From IMG/VR virus record IMGVR_UViG_3300036651_001481, positions 1 to 42,030 of that record: a DNA stretch of 42,030 bases; one strand, written 5' to 3'. Of this stretch, positions 15,128 through 22,864 are shown one piece after another. This stretch comes from a virus. A program made the position numbers and the translations under genes. Below the pieces are notes generated by a model, which saw only the letters and a list, made by a program, of their open reading frames with translations, had not been told where the DNA came from and searched no databases. The first letter of the stretch is position 1, and every line of letters starts with the position of its first letter.

Positions 15128-16585
15128 CGTCCACCATGACTTCTGCTTGACTTGTACTTCCTCAAAGCTCCCAAGATCAATACTAACCTCTTTTCCAGTA
15201 CGAGGATTAATCAGTGCCGTGTGCTTTCGCTTCTTATATGGCAAGTGGGATACTTCTCCTGATTTCACCCCAAGCCACTTCAATCCTTTTAACATATACC
15301 GCTGATCATCGGGTGCATGATCTTCGCCGTCTGTATCTACATCTTCTACCTTTAACTCGTCATGGATCAGTTGTGGAAGTGTTCTTACTAAATTTTTGCA
15401 CTCTAACGATACTTGATAGAATGGAAGACCATCAGGAGCAATAGAGAGCCATTGGTGGAAGTTCATCCACCCTGCAATACGATCATTACTTGCTGGTCTT
15501 AATTTTCGCCATCCCTCATTGGCTTTAACAAATTGATCTCTAATAGAAATAGAGCCATCAGTTCCTTTATTAAACATGGCAGGATCTGCTTGAATCCACT
15601 CAATATTATCAAATGTTATGCCTTTCTTCTCCATCTCTGCAATACAAATGTCGCTCCACTCTGCGGCTGTCTTCTCGGTACCATAACATTCAAGGAATGG
15701 TTTGCCCCTGTAGAATTGCTGCTCTTTGTAAACAAGCTTCTTTACTTCTGCTAGATGAAAGGAAAAAGGATGTGAATATCCCCAGTCCATACCTCCGACA
15801 ATGACACCTGAGGTAGGCATAAAGGAAAGAACCGTATGTTTAAGTGGCGACCATTCAGGGAAGTACTGACCAGCAAATACGTCCCATGAGCCTTCTAAGT
15901 AGGCTTTACGCTGTTGCTCAGGCAATGACTCAAGTTGCTTGACATAATCAGGGCTTATATATTTATTATCGTACGCATTCGCATGAACATAGAAGAATCT
16001 ATCCTGTTCTGGATCATCGCTTACTTGATCTACAAAGAGTTTTTTAACCCAGCCGTGTCCTATGCCACCAGGGTTAGTTGCTCCCATAAACTTTACCTCT
16101 TCAATGCCAGGATAACGCAAGCGGTTACGTAAGTCTCTAAATGTTTGTTCATCATTACGAGTTAACTCTTCAACAAACTCCCCTGCAAACTCAGTAGACA
16201 TATACTTTCCTGGATCATCTAAGTTACGAAGTAATATCTTTCCTCCTCCATATTCATCAGCTAAGACAAATGCTAATCCATCTGTTCGAGAATCCGCTAT
16301 ACTCCCTAACCATCTTGGAAACTCACGTTCAATACGACTTACTTGTCTATCTTTAAGAGTTGGATAGTCTTCGCTAAATAGACCTATTGGTATGCCTTTA
16401 ATACCTGTTTTTAGGAAGAGATAGATAGCATACGATAATGCTCCCCAACGAAGTAAATAGCTCTTTCCGCCTGCCATTGCCCCGCCATAGAGTAAATACT
16501 TACACTGTGGGGTTAAGAGCGTTTCTAGAGCGTCTAGCTGCTTAGGCTGTGGGTTTATCAGTTGACTGATCTGTACCTTTTCCAT
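15125..16585 (-). CDS. terL: Terminase large subunit, 486 aa
   Basis: The ATP-driven DNA packaging motor and nuclease. Walker A is GGAMAGGKS near the N-terminus, Walker B-like is EFVEELTRND, and GATNPGG is the coupling motif. The C-terminal RNase H-like nuclease has GGMDWGYSHP, a later QADPAM, and HAPDDQRYML. Length is normal. Start set at ATG 16583-16585; a TTG nine bases upstream is possible. It overlaps the small terminase gene by 44 bases. Confidence 0.95.
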   Translation of the reverse strand: MEKVQISQLINPQPKQLDALETLLTPQCKYLLYGGAMAGGKSYLLRWGALSYAIYLFLKTGIKGIPIGLFSEDYPTLKDRQVSRIEREFPRWLGSIADSRTDGLAFVLADEYGGGKILLRNLDDPGKYMSTEFAGEFVEELTRNDEQTFRDLRNRLRYPGIEEVKFMGATNPGGIGHGWVKKLFVDQVSDDPEQDRFFYVHANAYDNKYISPDYVKQLESLPEQQRKAYLEGSWDVFAGQYFPEWSPLKHTVLSFMPTSGVIVGGMDWGYSHPFSFHLAEVKKLVYKEQQFYRGKPFLECYGTEKTAAEWSDICIAEMEKKGITFDNIEWIQADPAMFNKGTDGSISIRDQFVKANEGWRKLRPASNDRIAGWMNFHQWLSIAPDGLPFYQVSLECKNLVRTLPQLIHDELKVEDVDTDGEDHAPDDQRYMLKGLKWLGVKSGEVSHLPYKKRKHTALINPRTGKEVSIDLGSFEEVQVKQKSWWT

Positions 16586-16988
16586 GCAAATCAAAGCCTA
16601 CGAGTGGCTTACCCCCTGTAGTAAAATCTGTGTGCGATTCATCCTTCCACCCAAAATTATTCTTTAGGTTAAAGATTGCCCCAGTCTGTGCTCTGCCTTC
16701 CATAAGGCGAGTTTCGACATCTTCATGCACTCGTTCACGAGCTTGTTCGATAATCTCTGTAAACTCTGGCTTGTTCTTATAATTAAGTAGTCCTTGACGA
16801 GATAAACCTACACGGCGTGCTAAACCTGACATAGTATACGGGGCTGGGTAGTTTACAACGACTTCTTTATTAGTTTTAGGATCAAAGATTGTCTTTATCC
16901 TATTATCCATCTCACTAAAATATTCTTCTACTACAGTTTGTAGCTCTTTAGGTGTTTTATATTTAACTGGCTGGCCGAATTTGTTCAT
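16542..16988 (-). CDS. terS: Terminase small subunit, 148 aa
   Basis: A helix-turn-helix at about residues 50-75 (TMSGLARRVGLSRQGLLNYKN) is followed by a helical region (EFTEIIEQARERVHEDVE) and an Asn/Phe segment GAIFNLKNNFGWKD. This is the pattern of gp3/Terminase_2-type small subunits that select DNA for packaging. Directly upstream of terL. ATG 16986-16988 is directly against the U tract of attenuator G. Confidence 0.9.
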   Translation of the reverse strand: MNKFGQPVKYKTPKELQTVVEEYFSEMDNRIKTIFDPKTNKEVVVNYPAPYTMSGLARRVGLSRQGLLNYKNKPEFTEIIEQARERVHEDVETRLMEGRAQTGAIFNLKNNFGWKDESHTDFTTGGKPLVGFDLHGKGTDQSTDKPTA

Positions 16989-17049
16989 AAAAAAGACCCC
17001 AAACCCTTGCGGGTGGGGTCGAATAAGACCGAATAGCTATATTATATCA
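16989..17049 (-). promoter_or_regulatory. Late attenuator module G (terminase operon)
   Basis: TGATATAAT (-10 at 17041-17046), predicted +1 A at 17034, UUC, hairpin GGTC/GACC with loop TTATTC, strong terminator stem GACCCCACCC/GGGTTTGGGGTC with GCAA loop (16995-17020), 6 U (16989-16994), then ATG with no spacer. The -10 overlaps the stop of the upstream gene. This is the boundary between early and late genes. Confidence 0.87.
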
Positions 17050-17314
17050 CAGGAGTGAGGGGTTTGACTTCCTCTTGCAGTGATCTACGCATCTCTTCTT
17101 TCTCTTCTAAAATCTCTGGGTGATGCAGTTCGTTAAGTCTCGCTGCTGATGGACGCTGTACTACACCACTAGGCTGTCTAAACTGAGGTAGGACTTTATG
17201 TGCTAACTCTTTCTTAATAGCTTGATATGTCTCTTTCGTAAATGAGCCCTTACCTAAGAAATACCCTAGTAAAAAGGTACAGATAGTTCCTAACCAAATA
17301 AATATATTATTCAT
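17042..17314 (-). CDS. Single-pass membrane protein, 90 aa
   Basis: One N-terminal transmembrane helix (residues 3-20, IFIWLGTICTFLLGYFLGKG) followed by a basic then acidic cytosolic tail (EEKEEMRRSLQEEV). It starts within the stop region of the upstream zinc-finger gene. Last gene of the early block; function unknown. Confidence 0.7.
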   Translation of the reverse strand: MNNIFIWLGTICTFLLGYFLGKGSFTKETYQAIKKELAHKVLPQFRQPSGVVQRPSAARLNELHHPEILEEKEEMRRSLQEEVKPLTPVI

Positions 17315-17619
17315 CTTTTATAAAACTCCCCTGGTAGATCCCTACTCCATACATTCTTTGCATTCTTTACTTCTTCTGGACTCGCATCAATGTACTTTGA
17401 ACCATACAGATCTACATACTCCTTACTCAACTCACCATTTCTAAATGGCTGAATGGTTTGGTCTTTGAACTCTTTTCTTTCTTTTTTGATGTGCTCTGGG
17501 ACAAATTCATATGTTCTATCTGTAATCTCTTTTGCTTTATCTCGACAACTCTTACAGGCTATTACCCCAAACTGGGGATGTACTTCAGCCTTATTTACTT
17601 TGCATGTTGGGCATGTCAT
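17311..17619 (-). CDS. Small zinc-finger protein, 102 aa
   Basis: The N-terminal CPTCKVNKAEVHPQFGVIACKSC forms a CxxC...CxxC zinc ribbon. The rest is charged and helical (KERKEFKDQ). It overlaps the neighbouring genes by four bases at each side (ATGA junctions). Probably a nucleic-acid- or RNA-polymerase-binding protein. As a late member of the early operon it is one of several candidates for a transcription regulator, but nothing proves this. Confidence 0.75.
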   Translation of the reverse strand: MTCPTCKVNKAEVHPQFGVIACKSCRDKAKEITDRTYEFVPEHIKKERKEFKDQTIQPFRNGELSKEYVDLYGSKYIDASPEEVKNAKNVWSRDLPGEFYKR

Positions 17620-17774
17620 CTTTCTAATTCCATAAGCATAGTTATTTCCTTATCTTTGTCTTCTAATTCATTAAGAACATTCTCTAAAAGAATAGTCCAC
17701 TCTTTTCGTGACAAAGTTATTCCAAGAATTATTGGCTCTTTTAAATAATCTAATCTCCACTTTTTGATTCTCAT
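17616..17774 (-). CDS. Small helical protein, 52 aa
   Basis: ATG 17772-17774 overlaps the groEL stop as ATGA, and the stop TGA overlaps the next gene's ATG in the same way. The sequence MRIKKWRLDYLKEP...VLNELEDKDKEITMLMELER is basic then coiled-coil. Overlap at both ends supports a real gene. Function unknown. Confidence 0.65.
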   Translation of the reverse strand: MRIKKWRLDYLKEPIILGITLSRKEWTILLENVLNELEDKDKEITMLMELER

Positions 17775-19366
17775 TTCTTTGCTGGCTCATCTCCTGGTGT
17801 TATCACTACATTGATTATCATAAACTGAATTGCAACAGAGACTGCGTTACGCAGGGCACACTTAACCACCTTTGCTGGATCAATAATACCCTTCTCTATC
17901 ATGTTGACTATCTCACCAGTAGTAGCATCTACGCCTTCACCAGGCTTTGCATGCTTCATCTTCTCAGTATATTCACCAACATTAAGGCCAGAGTTGGTCA
18001 TAAGCTGTTCAAAGGGCTTTTGAATAGCTGTTGTCAAAACTGTATAAGCAAGAGCATTTGGATTTCCATACTCTCCAGGCAGAATACCTTTTGGTGCATA
18101 ATAAGAATTTAATACATTTTCTAGCTGAAAGTAAGCTCGCTCTCCACCAATGACTATCCCATCTTCTACGGCTGCCTTGGTCGCTGCGACAGCGTCTATT
18201 GCTCGCTCTTTACGCTCATTCATCTCTACCTCAGTTGTACCACCAACCTTAATGATTGCAACACCTGTCGTGAGTTTGGCTAGTCTTTCTCGTAGCTTCT
18301 CGTTCTCAAAGTCTGAAGGAGTATTCTTCAATAAGGCTTTGATACTCGTAATACGCTCTTCAATGAGTGTAGGATCACCTTTCCCTTGAATCACAATCGT
18401 AGAGTTCTTGTTACTTATAATCTTCTCTGCCTCACCCAAGTCCTCATACTTTATGTCTTCAATGCGTGATCCTTCAGTAAGCGTGATATAGTTTGCACCA
18501 GTTAATATGGCTAGATCTTGAAGAAAGTCTTTCTGAAAGTTTGCTGAATAAGGAGCGTTAATATACAACGCTTGAATAGCGCCTTTTCGCTTATTCTCAA
18601 TTAAAAACTCTCCCATTCGCTCATCCATACCAGGAGCAATAATAACAATAGAAAGTCCTTTCTTCTGTATGTCACTAAAGATAGGCATAAGGCCTTCAAA
18701 GCTGACTGCTCGGTCCATAATAAGGATCTTAGGATTAAGATAGATTGATTCCATATTCTCAGGGTGGGTAACAAAAGCAGCGTGTGCATACCCTGATTCA
18801 AAGCGCATACCCTTCTGATACTCAACATAGGTCTCACTGCCTGTTGTCTCCTCAACTGTGACTATCCCATCTACGCCCATAGAATCAATCGTCTCTGCTA
18901 CCAACTTGCCTAATACCTCATCTTTACAGGAGATAGTGGCAATTTGGGTTGTCTGTGCCAAGCCTTTCACTGGAGTCTTGATCTTATCTACTTCTTTCAC
19001 TAAGAGCTCTACGCCTTCTTCTAAACCCTTTCTGAGTGACATAGGGTGTACTCCAGTCTCAATCAACTTAAATGCTTCATGGATCATATGGTAAGCAAGA
19101 ATAATCGTCGCAGTCGTCGAGTCTCCTGCTTCATCAGCTGTCTTACGTGATGCTTCAGCAACAAGGTTGGCAGCGAAATTCTCTACCTTATCCTCAAGGA
19201 TTACTCGCTTTGCTATCTCTACTCCATCATCAATCACTCTACGCCTAAACTGTTCGTCTAGTCCTGCAGCAAAGGCACGAGGGCCAAGACTAGGTGCTGT
19301 TGCTCTGTACAGCGTTTCTAGTCCATCTAAGAGCTTTTGTTTATCAAACGAAATTAAGTTAGGCAT
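17771..19366 (-). CDS. groEL: GroEL-type chaperonin (Cpn60), 531 aa
   Basis: A full-length group I chaperonin subunit. Equatorial ATP-site landmarks are present: SLGPR, VIDDGVEIAK (Asp 47 aligning with E. coli D52), AGDSTTATI (Asp 82 aligning with D87; the usual Gly of GDGTT is Ser) and IDAVAATKAAVEDG with GGE instead of GGG. The apical domain and SGLNVG near the end are kept. The C-terminal GGM-rich tail of cellular GroEL is absent (ends DEPAKK). It overlaps the upstream gene X by eight bases and is coupled through it to groES. It probably folds phage proteins. Phage chaperonins are known but rare. Confidence 0.95.
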   Translation of the reverse strand: MPNLISFDKQKLLDGLETLYRATAPSLGPRAFAAGLDEQFRRRVIDDGVEIAKRVILEDKVENFAANLVAEASRKTADEAGDSTTATIILAYHMIHEAFKLIETGVHPMSLRKGLEEGVELLVKEVDKIKTPVKGLAQTTQIATISCKDEVLGKLVAETIDSMGVDGIVTVEETTGSETYVEYQKGMRFESGYAHAAFVTHPENMESIYLNPKILIMDRAVSFEGLMPIFSDIQKKGLSIVIIAPGMDERMGEFLIENKRKGAIQALYINAPYSANFQKDFLQDLAILTGANYITLTEGSRIEDIKYEDLGEAEKIISNKNSTIVIQGKGDPTLIEERITSIKALLKNTPSDFENEKLRERLAKLTTGVAIIKVGGTTEVEMNERKERAIDAVAATKAAVEDGIVIGGERAYFQLENVLNSYYAPKGILPGEYGNPNALAYTVLTTAIQKPFEQLMTNSGLNVGEYTEKMKHAKPGEGVDATTGEIVNMIEKGIIDPAKVVKCALRNAVSVAIQFMIINVVITPGDEPAKK

Positions 19367-19838
19367 TGAGTACCTCCTTTACTGCTTCCCAAAGATTATC
19401 ACAAATATTATGTATCCATGCTACTTCTGTTGCATTAGAGTCTGTGTTTTCCCAATGGCTTTTTCTCAAAAATTTATGTTCTTCTAAAAACTCTATCATT
19501 TGACCAATAGAGAGAAGAGGAAGAGCGTCTTTAAGAATTTCTATACCTCTAGCTTTTTGATCTCCTGTATATGAATATCCACTTTCTTGAGATTCTTCAT
19601 TAGGAAAAGTGTCTCCTAAGTCCCAGCCATAATAACCACTATCTGTTTCTTGACGTGTTAATAATTGTGGCTCACCATAATCTTCATCATTATCATCAGG
19701 ACGTCCATAAATATAATAAAGTGAGGAGTATCGAGTTATAAACCAATCCCCAACCTCTGGCTTCCACCACTCTCTCAGTCTCTCTTTCCCTTTCTCTGAG
19801 AGTTCATTTAGCTGGTCAATCGTTATATGTTGTTTCAT
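19359..19838 (-). CDS. Unknown protein X between groES and groEL, 159 aa
   Basis: An acidic soluble protein. It begins with ITIDQLNELSEKGKERLREWW and has LLSIGQMIEFLEEHKF and a C-terminal LWEAVKEVL helix. From memory (unverified) these phrases resemble small proteins common in Firmicutes phages. It overlaps groES (ATGA) and groEL (8 bases), so the three are translationally linked. It may be a chaperonin substrate, adaptor or unrelated passenger. No catalytic motif seen. Confidence 0.8.
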   Translation of the reverse strand: MKQHITIDQLNELSEKGKERLREWWKPEVGDWFITRYSSLYYIYGRPDDNDEDYGEPQLLTRQETDSGYYGWDLGDTFPNEESQESGYSYTGDQKARGIEILKDALPLLSIGQMIEFLEEHKFLRKSHWENTDSNATEVAWIHNICDNLWEAVKEVLNA

Positions 19839-20101
19839 TCTGTTACTACTCCTCTTACTTGGTCAAAGATTATTAAATATTGGTTAGTCCCTGGTATTCT
19901 CTCGTTTCCATTAAACACAAAGTAGATAATATCTCCTTCACTAACTGGACAGTAGATCTTCTCATGGCAGATATGCCAGACAAAGTCTCCTGCTGAGATT
20001 ACCTTTGCTTTGTGTAATTCCCCATTCTGTGCCGGGACACTGAATCCACCCGTTTCTTGAATATCCTCTACTAAAATAATGTTGCGTGTTGCTTTTATCA
20101 T
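19835..20101 (-). CDS. groES: GroES-like co-chaperonin, 88 aa
   Basis: Fits the Cpn10 pattern in order: an N-terminal beta strand (NIILVEDI), a mobile loop with ETGGFSVPAQ replacing the usual GGIVLP, a KAKVISAGD element, VSEGDIIYF, and the C-terminal YLIIFDQVRGVV strand aligned with the ending of GroES. A Cys/His insert (WHICHEKIYC) replaces part of the roof loop. It lies upstream of groEL in the same operon. The start codon lies at the predicted transcription start, suggesting a leaderless message. Confidence 0.87.
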   Translation of the reverse strand: MIKATRNIILVEDIQETGGFSVPAQNGELHKAKVISAGDFVWHICHEKIYCPVSEGDIIYFVFNGNERIPGTNQYLIIFDQVRGVVTE

Positions 20102-20116
20102 ATCTCTATTATATCA
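20102..20116 (-). promoter_or_regulatory. Extended -10 promoter of the chaperonin operon (leaderless)
   Basis: TGATATAAT with -10 at 20108-20113 and only six bases (AGAGAT) before ATG 20099-20101. Transcription should start at or next to the ATG. The -10 is like those of modules A-J, but no hairpin and no ribosome site follow. Confidence 0.75.
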
Positions 20117-20129
20117 AATCGATCGTATC

Positions 20130-20198
20130 AGCTGGTAAAGCGAGAATGTTCATCCTTCGGCAGGTTATGAGACATTATAAGTCTCAGGATTACCAGCT
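20130..20198 (-). other. Structured inverted-repeat element upstream of groES
   Basis: A 9-bp stem (AGCTGGTAA with TTACCAGCT) closes 51 bases containing a second hairpin, TGAGAC/GTCTCA with a 7-base loop, and TCCT/AGGA pairing. There is no U tract, so it is not an intrinsic terminator. It lies between a small gene and the groES promoter. It could be an operator, a small RNA or the end of the upstream transcript. Confidence 0.6.
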
Positions 20199-20225
20199 TA
20201 TACCAATCGCTTTTATAGTGTCAAA

Positions 20226-20366
20226 TTATCCCTCATTCACCCTTTCAATAATCTCATTGAGCTTTGATTCTATATTTTCAAGAATATCTATTAAAGCTGG
20301 GTCTAAAGCCAGTTTAAAAGCATCTTGATAAAGTCCTTCTATCTTCTTCTGCTTAGGTTGTGTCAT
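20226..20366 (-). CDS. Small hypothetical protein, 46 aa
   Basis: A short frame from ATG 20364-20366 reading MTQPKQKKIEGLYQDAFKLA... and ending in an amphipathic coil (NIESKLNEIIERVNEG). It occupies most of an otherwise empty interval in the early block. Plausible composition, no family recognised. Confidence 0.55.
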   Translation of the reverse strand: MTQPKQKKIEGLYQDAFKLALDPALIDILENIESKLNEIIERVNEG

Positions 20367-20420
20367 ACATTTTTCAAATCATTTCCTTCTATCTGTTTTG
20401 TTTTTAAACATTTAATACAA

Positions 20421-20525
20421 TTAAAATAAATAATATACTCCTGTTCCACCATAATTATTTATCCACCCATTGTGCATTGGAATAAGTTGCCTAAATTCAT
20501 GATTGTGTTTCTTCTTAGGTTTCAT
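20421..20525 (-). CDS. Very small hypothetical protein, 34 aa
   Basis: ATG 20523-20525 overlaps the upstream stop as ATGA. The sequence (MKPKKKHNHEFRQLIPMHNG...) is basic then aromatic. Only the overlap junction and the filled gap support it. Confidence 0.45.
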   Translation of the reverse strand: MKPKKKHNHEFRQLIPMHNGWINNYGGTGVYYLF

Positions 20526-20785
20526 GTAATTAATATATATCTTGTTTTAGATAATACATTTGCTCCAAGTTCATTCTTCTTTAGAATAGAACTGTCTGGA
20601 TAGTGAGCGTTTATTAAAAACCATGAAGAACATAGCAACTTATATTTTTGACTTGGTGTAACATGCTTTATATCCCAACTCTTAATATCCTTGACACTTC
20701 TATATTGCAACTCCGCTATAGATGGCATGGGTTTATGTGGTTTACCGTAAATAAATCTTTTCAATTTTATAAGTATCTTTTTCAT
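20522..20785 (-). CDS. Hypothetical protein, 87 aa
   Basis: Basic N-terminus (MKKILIKLKRFIYGKPHKP), mixed fold, no known motif. A strong AAGGAGGAG ribosome site lies seven bases before ATG 20783-20785. Early operon; function unknown. Confidence 0.7.
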   Translation of the reverse strand: MKKILIKLKRFIYGKPHKPMPSIAELQYRSVKDIKSWDIKHVTPSQKYKLLCSSWFLINAHYPDSSILKKNELGANVLSKTRYILIT

Positions 20786-20787
20786 AT

Positions 20788-20946
20788 TTACTCCTCCTTA
20801 GAAGATAACTCCTTAATCTGCTCATCTATTTCTTGACATCTGCAATTAAGGCTATGTGTGGTAATTGGCTTGCCTGCTCCATCACCACATCTCAATTGTT
20901 TCTCAAGATTTAACTTTAATAACATTTCCGCAACTTTTGCTTTCAT
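20788..20946 (-). CDS. Small hypothetical protein, 52 aa
   Basis: Starts at ATG 20944-20946 (MKAKVAEMLLKLNLEKQLRCG...), contains three Cys (LRCG, NCRC) and ends with an acidic tail whose codons double as the ribosome site of the next gene. Function unknown; possible small metal-binding protein. Confidence 0.6.
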   Translation of the reverse strand: MKAKVAEMLLKLNLEKQLRCGDGAGKPITTHSLNCRCQEIDEQIKELSSKEE

Positions 20947-20962
20947 ATTCTTCTTTTCCCCT

Positions 20963-21280
20963 CTAGAAAGTAGGGCTAACTAACTTCCACAATAAGTAAA
21001 ATTTATATTCTTTTCCCATAAATTTATACTTTCGTTGGGCTTCTTTTAACCCTTCAACTAAATGTGGTTTAGGCATAGACCATTCATCTTCATCAAAAGC
21101 ACTCTTTACCCAACCGCCAATATCAATATAGTAATCAAATCCTTTTTCTTTACATGCTTTATCTGCAATTCTTTGTCCTTGAATTTCCCATGGAACTAAC
21201 TTACCACCATTATCCATTGAAGATTTTGCTAGGTCATATAAGAAATCTTTTTCTATTGTAAATAATTCCCAATCTTTCAT
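20963..21280 (-). CDS. Hypothetical protein, 105 aa
   Basis: A soluble, aromatic-rich protein (WELFTIEKDFLYDLAKSS, FDYYIDIGGWVKSAF). ATG 21278-21280 overlaps the upstream stop. No motif recognised. Confidence 0.7.
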   Translation of the reverse strand: MKDWELFTIEKDFLYDLAKSSMDNGGKLVPWEIQGQRIADKACKEKGFDYYIDIGGWVKSAFDEDEWSMPKPHLVEGLKEAQRKYKFMGKEYKFYLLWKLVSPTF

Positions 21281-21510
21281 CTTCCTTTTCCTTTCTTTAG
21301 CTGTAGGACATCATCAAGAGCTAGTTTTGCACCTTGTCCTGCCTCAGAGTTATTCCAATCATCTTTTAGTTTCTCTACCTTCTCTATCAAGTCAGCAAAA
21401 TCAAATATTTCCATAATTTTTTCTACTACTCCAGGAACAAACTCAGGGTCGTATACATCTGTGTAGAACTCTTCTTGAATAAGTTTATTTACCTTTTGTT
21501 TATTACTCAT
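21277..21510 (-). CDS. Hypothetical helical protein, 77 aa
   Basis: Start ATG 21508-21510 (MSNKQKVNKLIQEEF) is chosen because a strong AAGGAGGAAC ribosome site lies just upstream. The open frame extends 52 codons further, but that part overlaps the previous gene and is an artefact. It continues with acidic helices (VEKIMEIFDFADLIEKVEKL). Function unknown. Confidence 0.7.
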   Translation of the reverse strand: MSNKQKVNKLIQEEFYTDVYDPEFVPGVVEKIMEIFDFADLIEKVEKLKDDWNNSEAGQGAKLALDDVLQLKKGKGR

Positions 21511-21880
21511 GTTCCTCCTTTTTCTCACAATCTTTACAGGGGATATTTCCATTACAAGGGAATGGAGGAAAGTGACATCTACAATTACAATTATTAGGAT
21601 GTTCCTCCTTTTTCTTCTCTTGGGAAAGGGAAGAAATAATATCTTCCATTGCTCTAGCATATCCATTTGTCATATCAATATTCATTCCATATGACCAAGG
21701 ATCAGAGCATTGTTCTATCTTATACTTTTCACATTTTACTTTTATCTCTTCCCGTTGCTTCTCTAAGGCCTGTTGAACAATTTTAGTTATCGTTAACTTT
21801 ACTCTATCAACTTCCAATTGTTTTGAGGTGAGAGGAATAATTTTTTTTACTGCTTCTTTTAGTATGGTATCGTGTGTCAT
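21503..21880 (-). CDS. Hypothetical protein with Cys-rich tail, 125 aa
   Basis: A helical N-terminal two-thirds (TKIVQQALEKQREEIKVKCEKY) is followed by a cysteine-rich tail (CNCRCHFPPFPCNG, CKDC), which may bind zinc. It overlaps the downstream gene by eight bases. Function unknown. Confidence 0.7.
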   Translation of the reverse strand: MTHDTILKEAVKKIIPLTSKQLEVDRVKLTITKIVQQALEKQREEIKVKCEKYKIEQCSDPWSYGMNIDMTNGYARAMEDIISSLSQEKKKEEHPNNCNCRCHFPPFPCNGNIPCKDCEKKEEHE

Positions 21881-21883
21881 AGG

Positions 21884-22015
21884 TTAAACTGCTGCTAAAA
21901 AGGCTATAGCTGCCCCAAGCCATAGCCAATCATTAGGTTCTTTACCGTTCATAATAAGATAGGTATTTATCAATACAAATCCTAAACAAATAATTGCTGC
22001 TGCTAATTGTTTCAT
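21884..22015 (-). CDS. Small membrane protein, 43 aa
   Basis: Two hydrophobic helices (AAAIICLGFVLINTYLIM and WLWLGAAIAFLAAV) separated by NGKEPND. ATG at 22013-22015. Could be a small superinfection-exclusion or lysis-related protein; no specific family recognised. Confidence 0.6.
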   Translation of the reverse strand: MKQLAAAIICLGFVLINTYLIMNGKEPNDWLWLGAAIAFLAAV

Positions 22016-22037
22016 ATTGCTTTTATAATGGTATCGT

Positions 22038-22163
22038 TCATATCTTTCTCCACTTCTCTAAGCTCTCTTTTGCTTTTGTATTGTTAGGGTTATGTTTAAG
22101 CTCTTTTTCAATACGTCTAATCTTATTACGAGCTGTATGTTTTTTCTTTTCTTCTGGTTTCAT
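22038..22163 (-). CDS. Small basic protein, 41 aa
   Basis: A very basic helical peptide (MKPEEKKKHTARNKIRRIEKELKHN...) preceded by a TAGGAGG ribosome site before ATG 22161-22163. An arginine/lysine-rich helix of this kind could bind RNA. It is a candidate partner for the attenuator hairpins, but this is speculation. Confidence 0.6.
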   Translation of the reverse strand: MKPEEKKKHTARNKIRRIEKELKHNPNNTKAKESLEKWRKI

Positions 22164-22216
22164 ATATTCTGTAACCTCCTATAACTCTCTTGAATCCAGG
22201 TAGGTACACCCAACAC

Positions 22217-22645
22217 TTATGCTCCTTCAAATAATCTCGTGTAAAAGCGTGCTAGCTCCTCATAATCACTCTGTTTGTAGTGAGACTCGTCATTTCTATG
22301 TTCTTGGATATACTCCCATCTATCAAAGAAGTGAGTCTGAAGCAGTAATTCCCAGTCTGATGGCCGCATAGTATAGTAGATGTGGTGTCCAGAGCAGCCT
22401 GCCATCGCATTAACTTCATCAAAGCGAAGCGCATAGATACCTCGGGTAATAAGGTGCATACATTGGAGTTGCTCGCTACATCGAACGTTGTCTAGACCTG
22501 CTAGCATACACTTGCCATCTCTGTCTCTGATGTACTTCGCAAATGCAAGGTCAGCCTTTTTCTTAGCTTTCTTTAGAGGAGAGACAGGTGTCCTTTTCAA
22601 GGGTGACCTTTTCAAGGGCTGTCTCTTTATGGCAGTTATGTTCAT
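22217..22645 (-). CDS. Rap/NinG-like recombination endonuclease, 142 aa
   Basis: Matches the lambda Rap (NinG) pattern: a basic N-terminus of repeated LKRSPLKRTP, KKADLAFAKYIRDRDG, CMLAG, then QCMHLITRGIYALRFDEVNAMAGC and HHIYY, with Cys and His ligands typical of this HNH-like structure-specific nuclease. The family cuts branched DNA. Start ATG 22643-22645 overlaps the upstream TGA as ATGA. The ninG symbol is withheld because similarity is judged by eye. Confidence 0.78.
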   Translation of the reverse strand: MNITAIKRQPLKRSPLKRTPVSPLKKAKKKADLAFAKYIRDRDGKCMLAGLDNVRCSEQLQCMHLITRGIYALRFDEVNAMAGCSGHHIYYTMRPSDWELLLQTHFFDRWEYIQEHRNDESHYKQSDYEELARFYTRLFEGA

Positions 22646-22863
22646 TTCTTTAGGCAATATGCTTTGATCTCTGCATTGGTTGCTTCTCTCTGGCGTACAA
22701 GTGGATAGGTGAAGGCACCTGATGAGGATTGGTTCAACTGCTCATTATCTAGCGCTTTAAAGGAAGCCATAATAATATCCTTGTGGCCTTGATATGACTT
22801 ACCATGACAGAAGATGTCGTTTTCATCTATGCGTTGTCTCTCTGGTTTATATTGTGGTTTCAT
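22642..22863 (-). CDS. Hypothetical protein, 73 aa
   Basis: Soluble small protein (MKPQYKPERQRIDENDIFCHG). TAATATG junction with the RNA ligase gene upstream and ATGA overlap with the Rap-like gene downstream. No family recognised. Confidence 0.7.
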   Translation of the reverse strand: MKPQYKPERQRIDENDIFCHGKSYQGHKDIIMASFKALDNEQLNQSSSGAFTYPLVRQREATNAEIKAYCLKK

Positions 22864-22864
22864 A

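Noticed and set aside
20130-20198. tRNA gene (7-bp outer stem and a 5-bp, 7-base-loop arm)
   Set aside because: No D or T arm, and the anticodon-like hairpin is off-centre on both strands.
21511-21666. Upstream extension of the 77-aa early gene
   Set aside because: Out-of-frame overlap with the preceding gene; a strong ribosome site lies before ATG 21508-21510.
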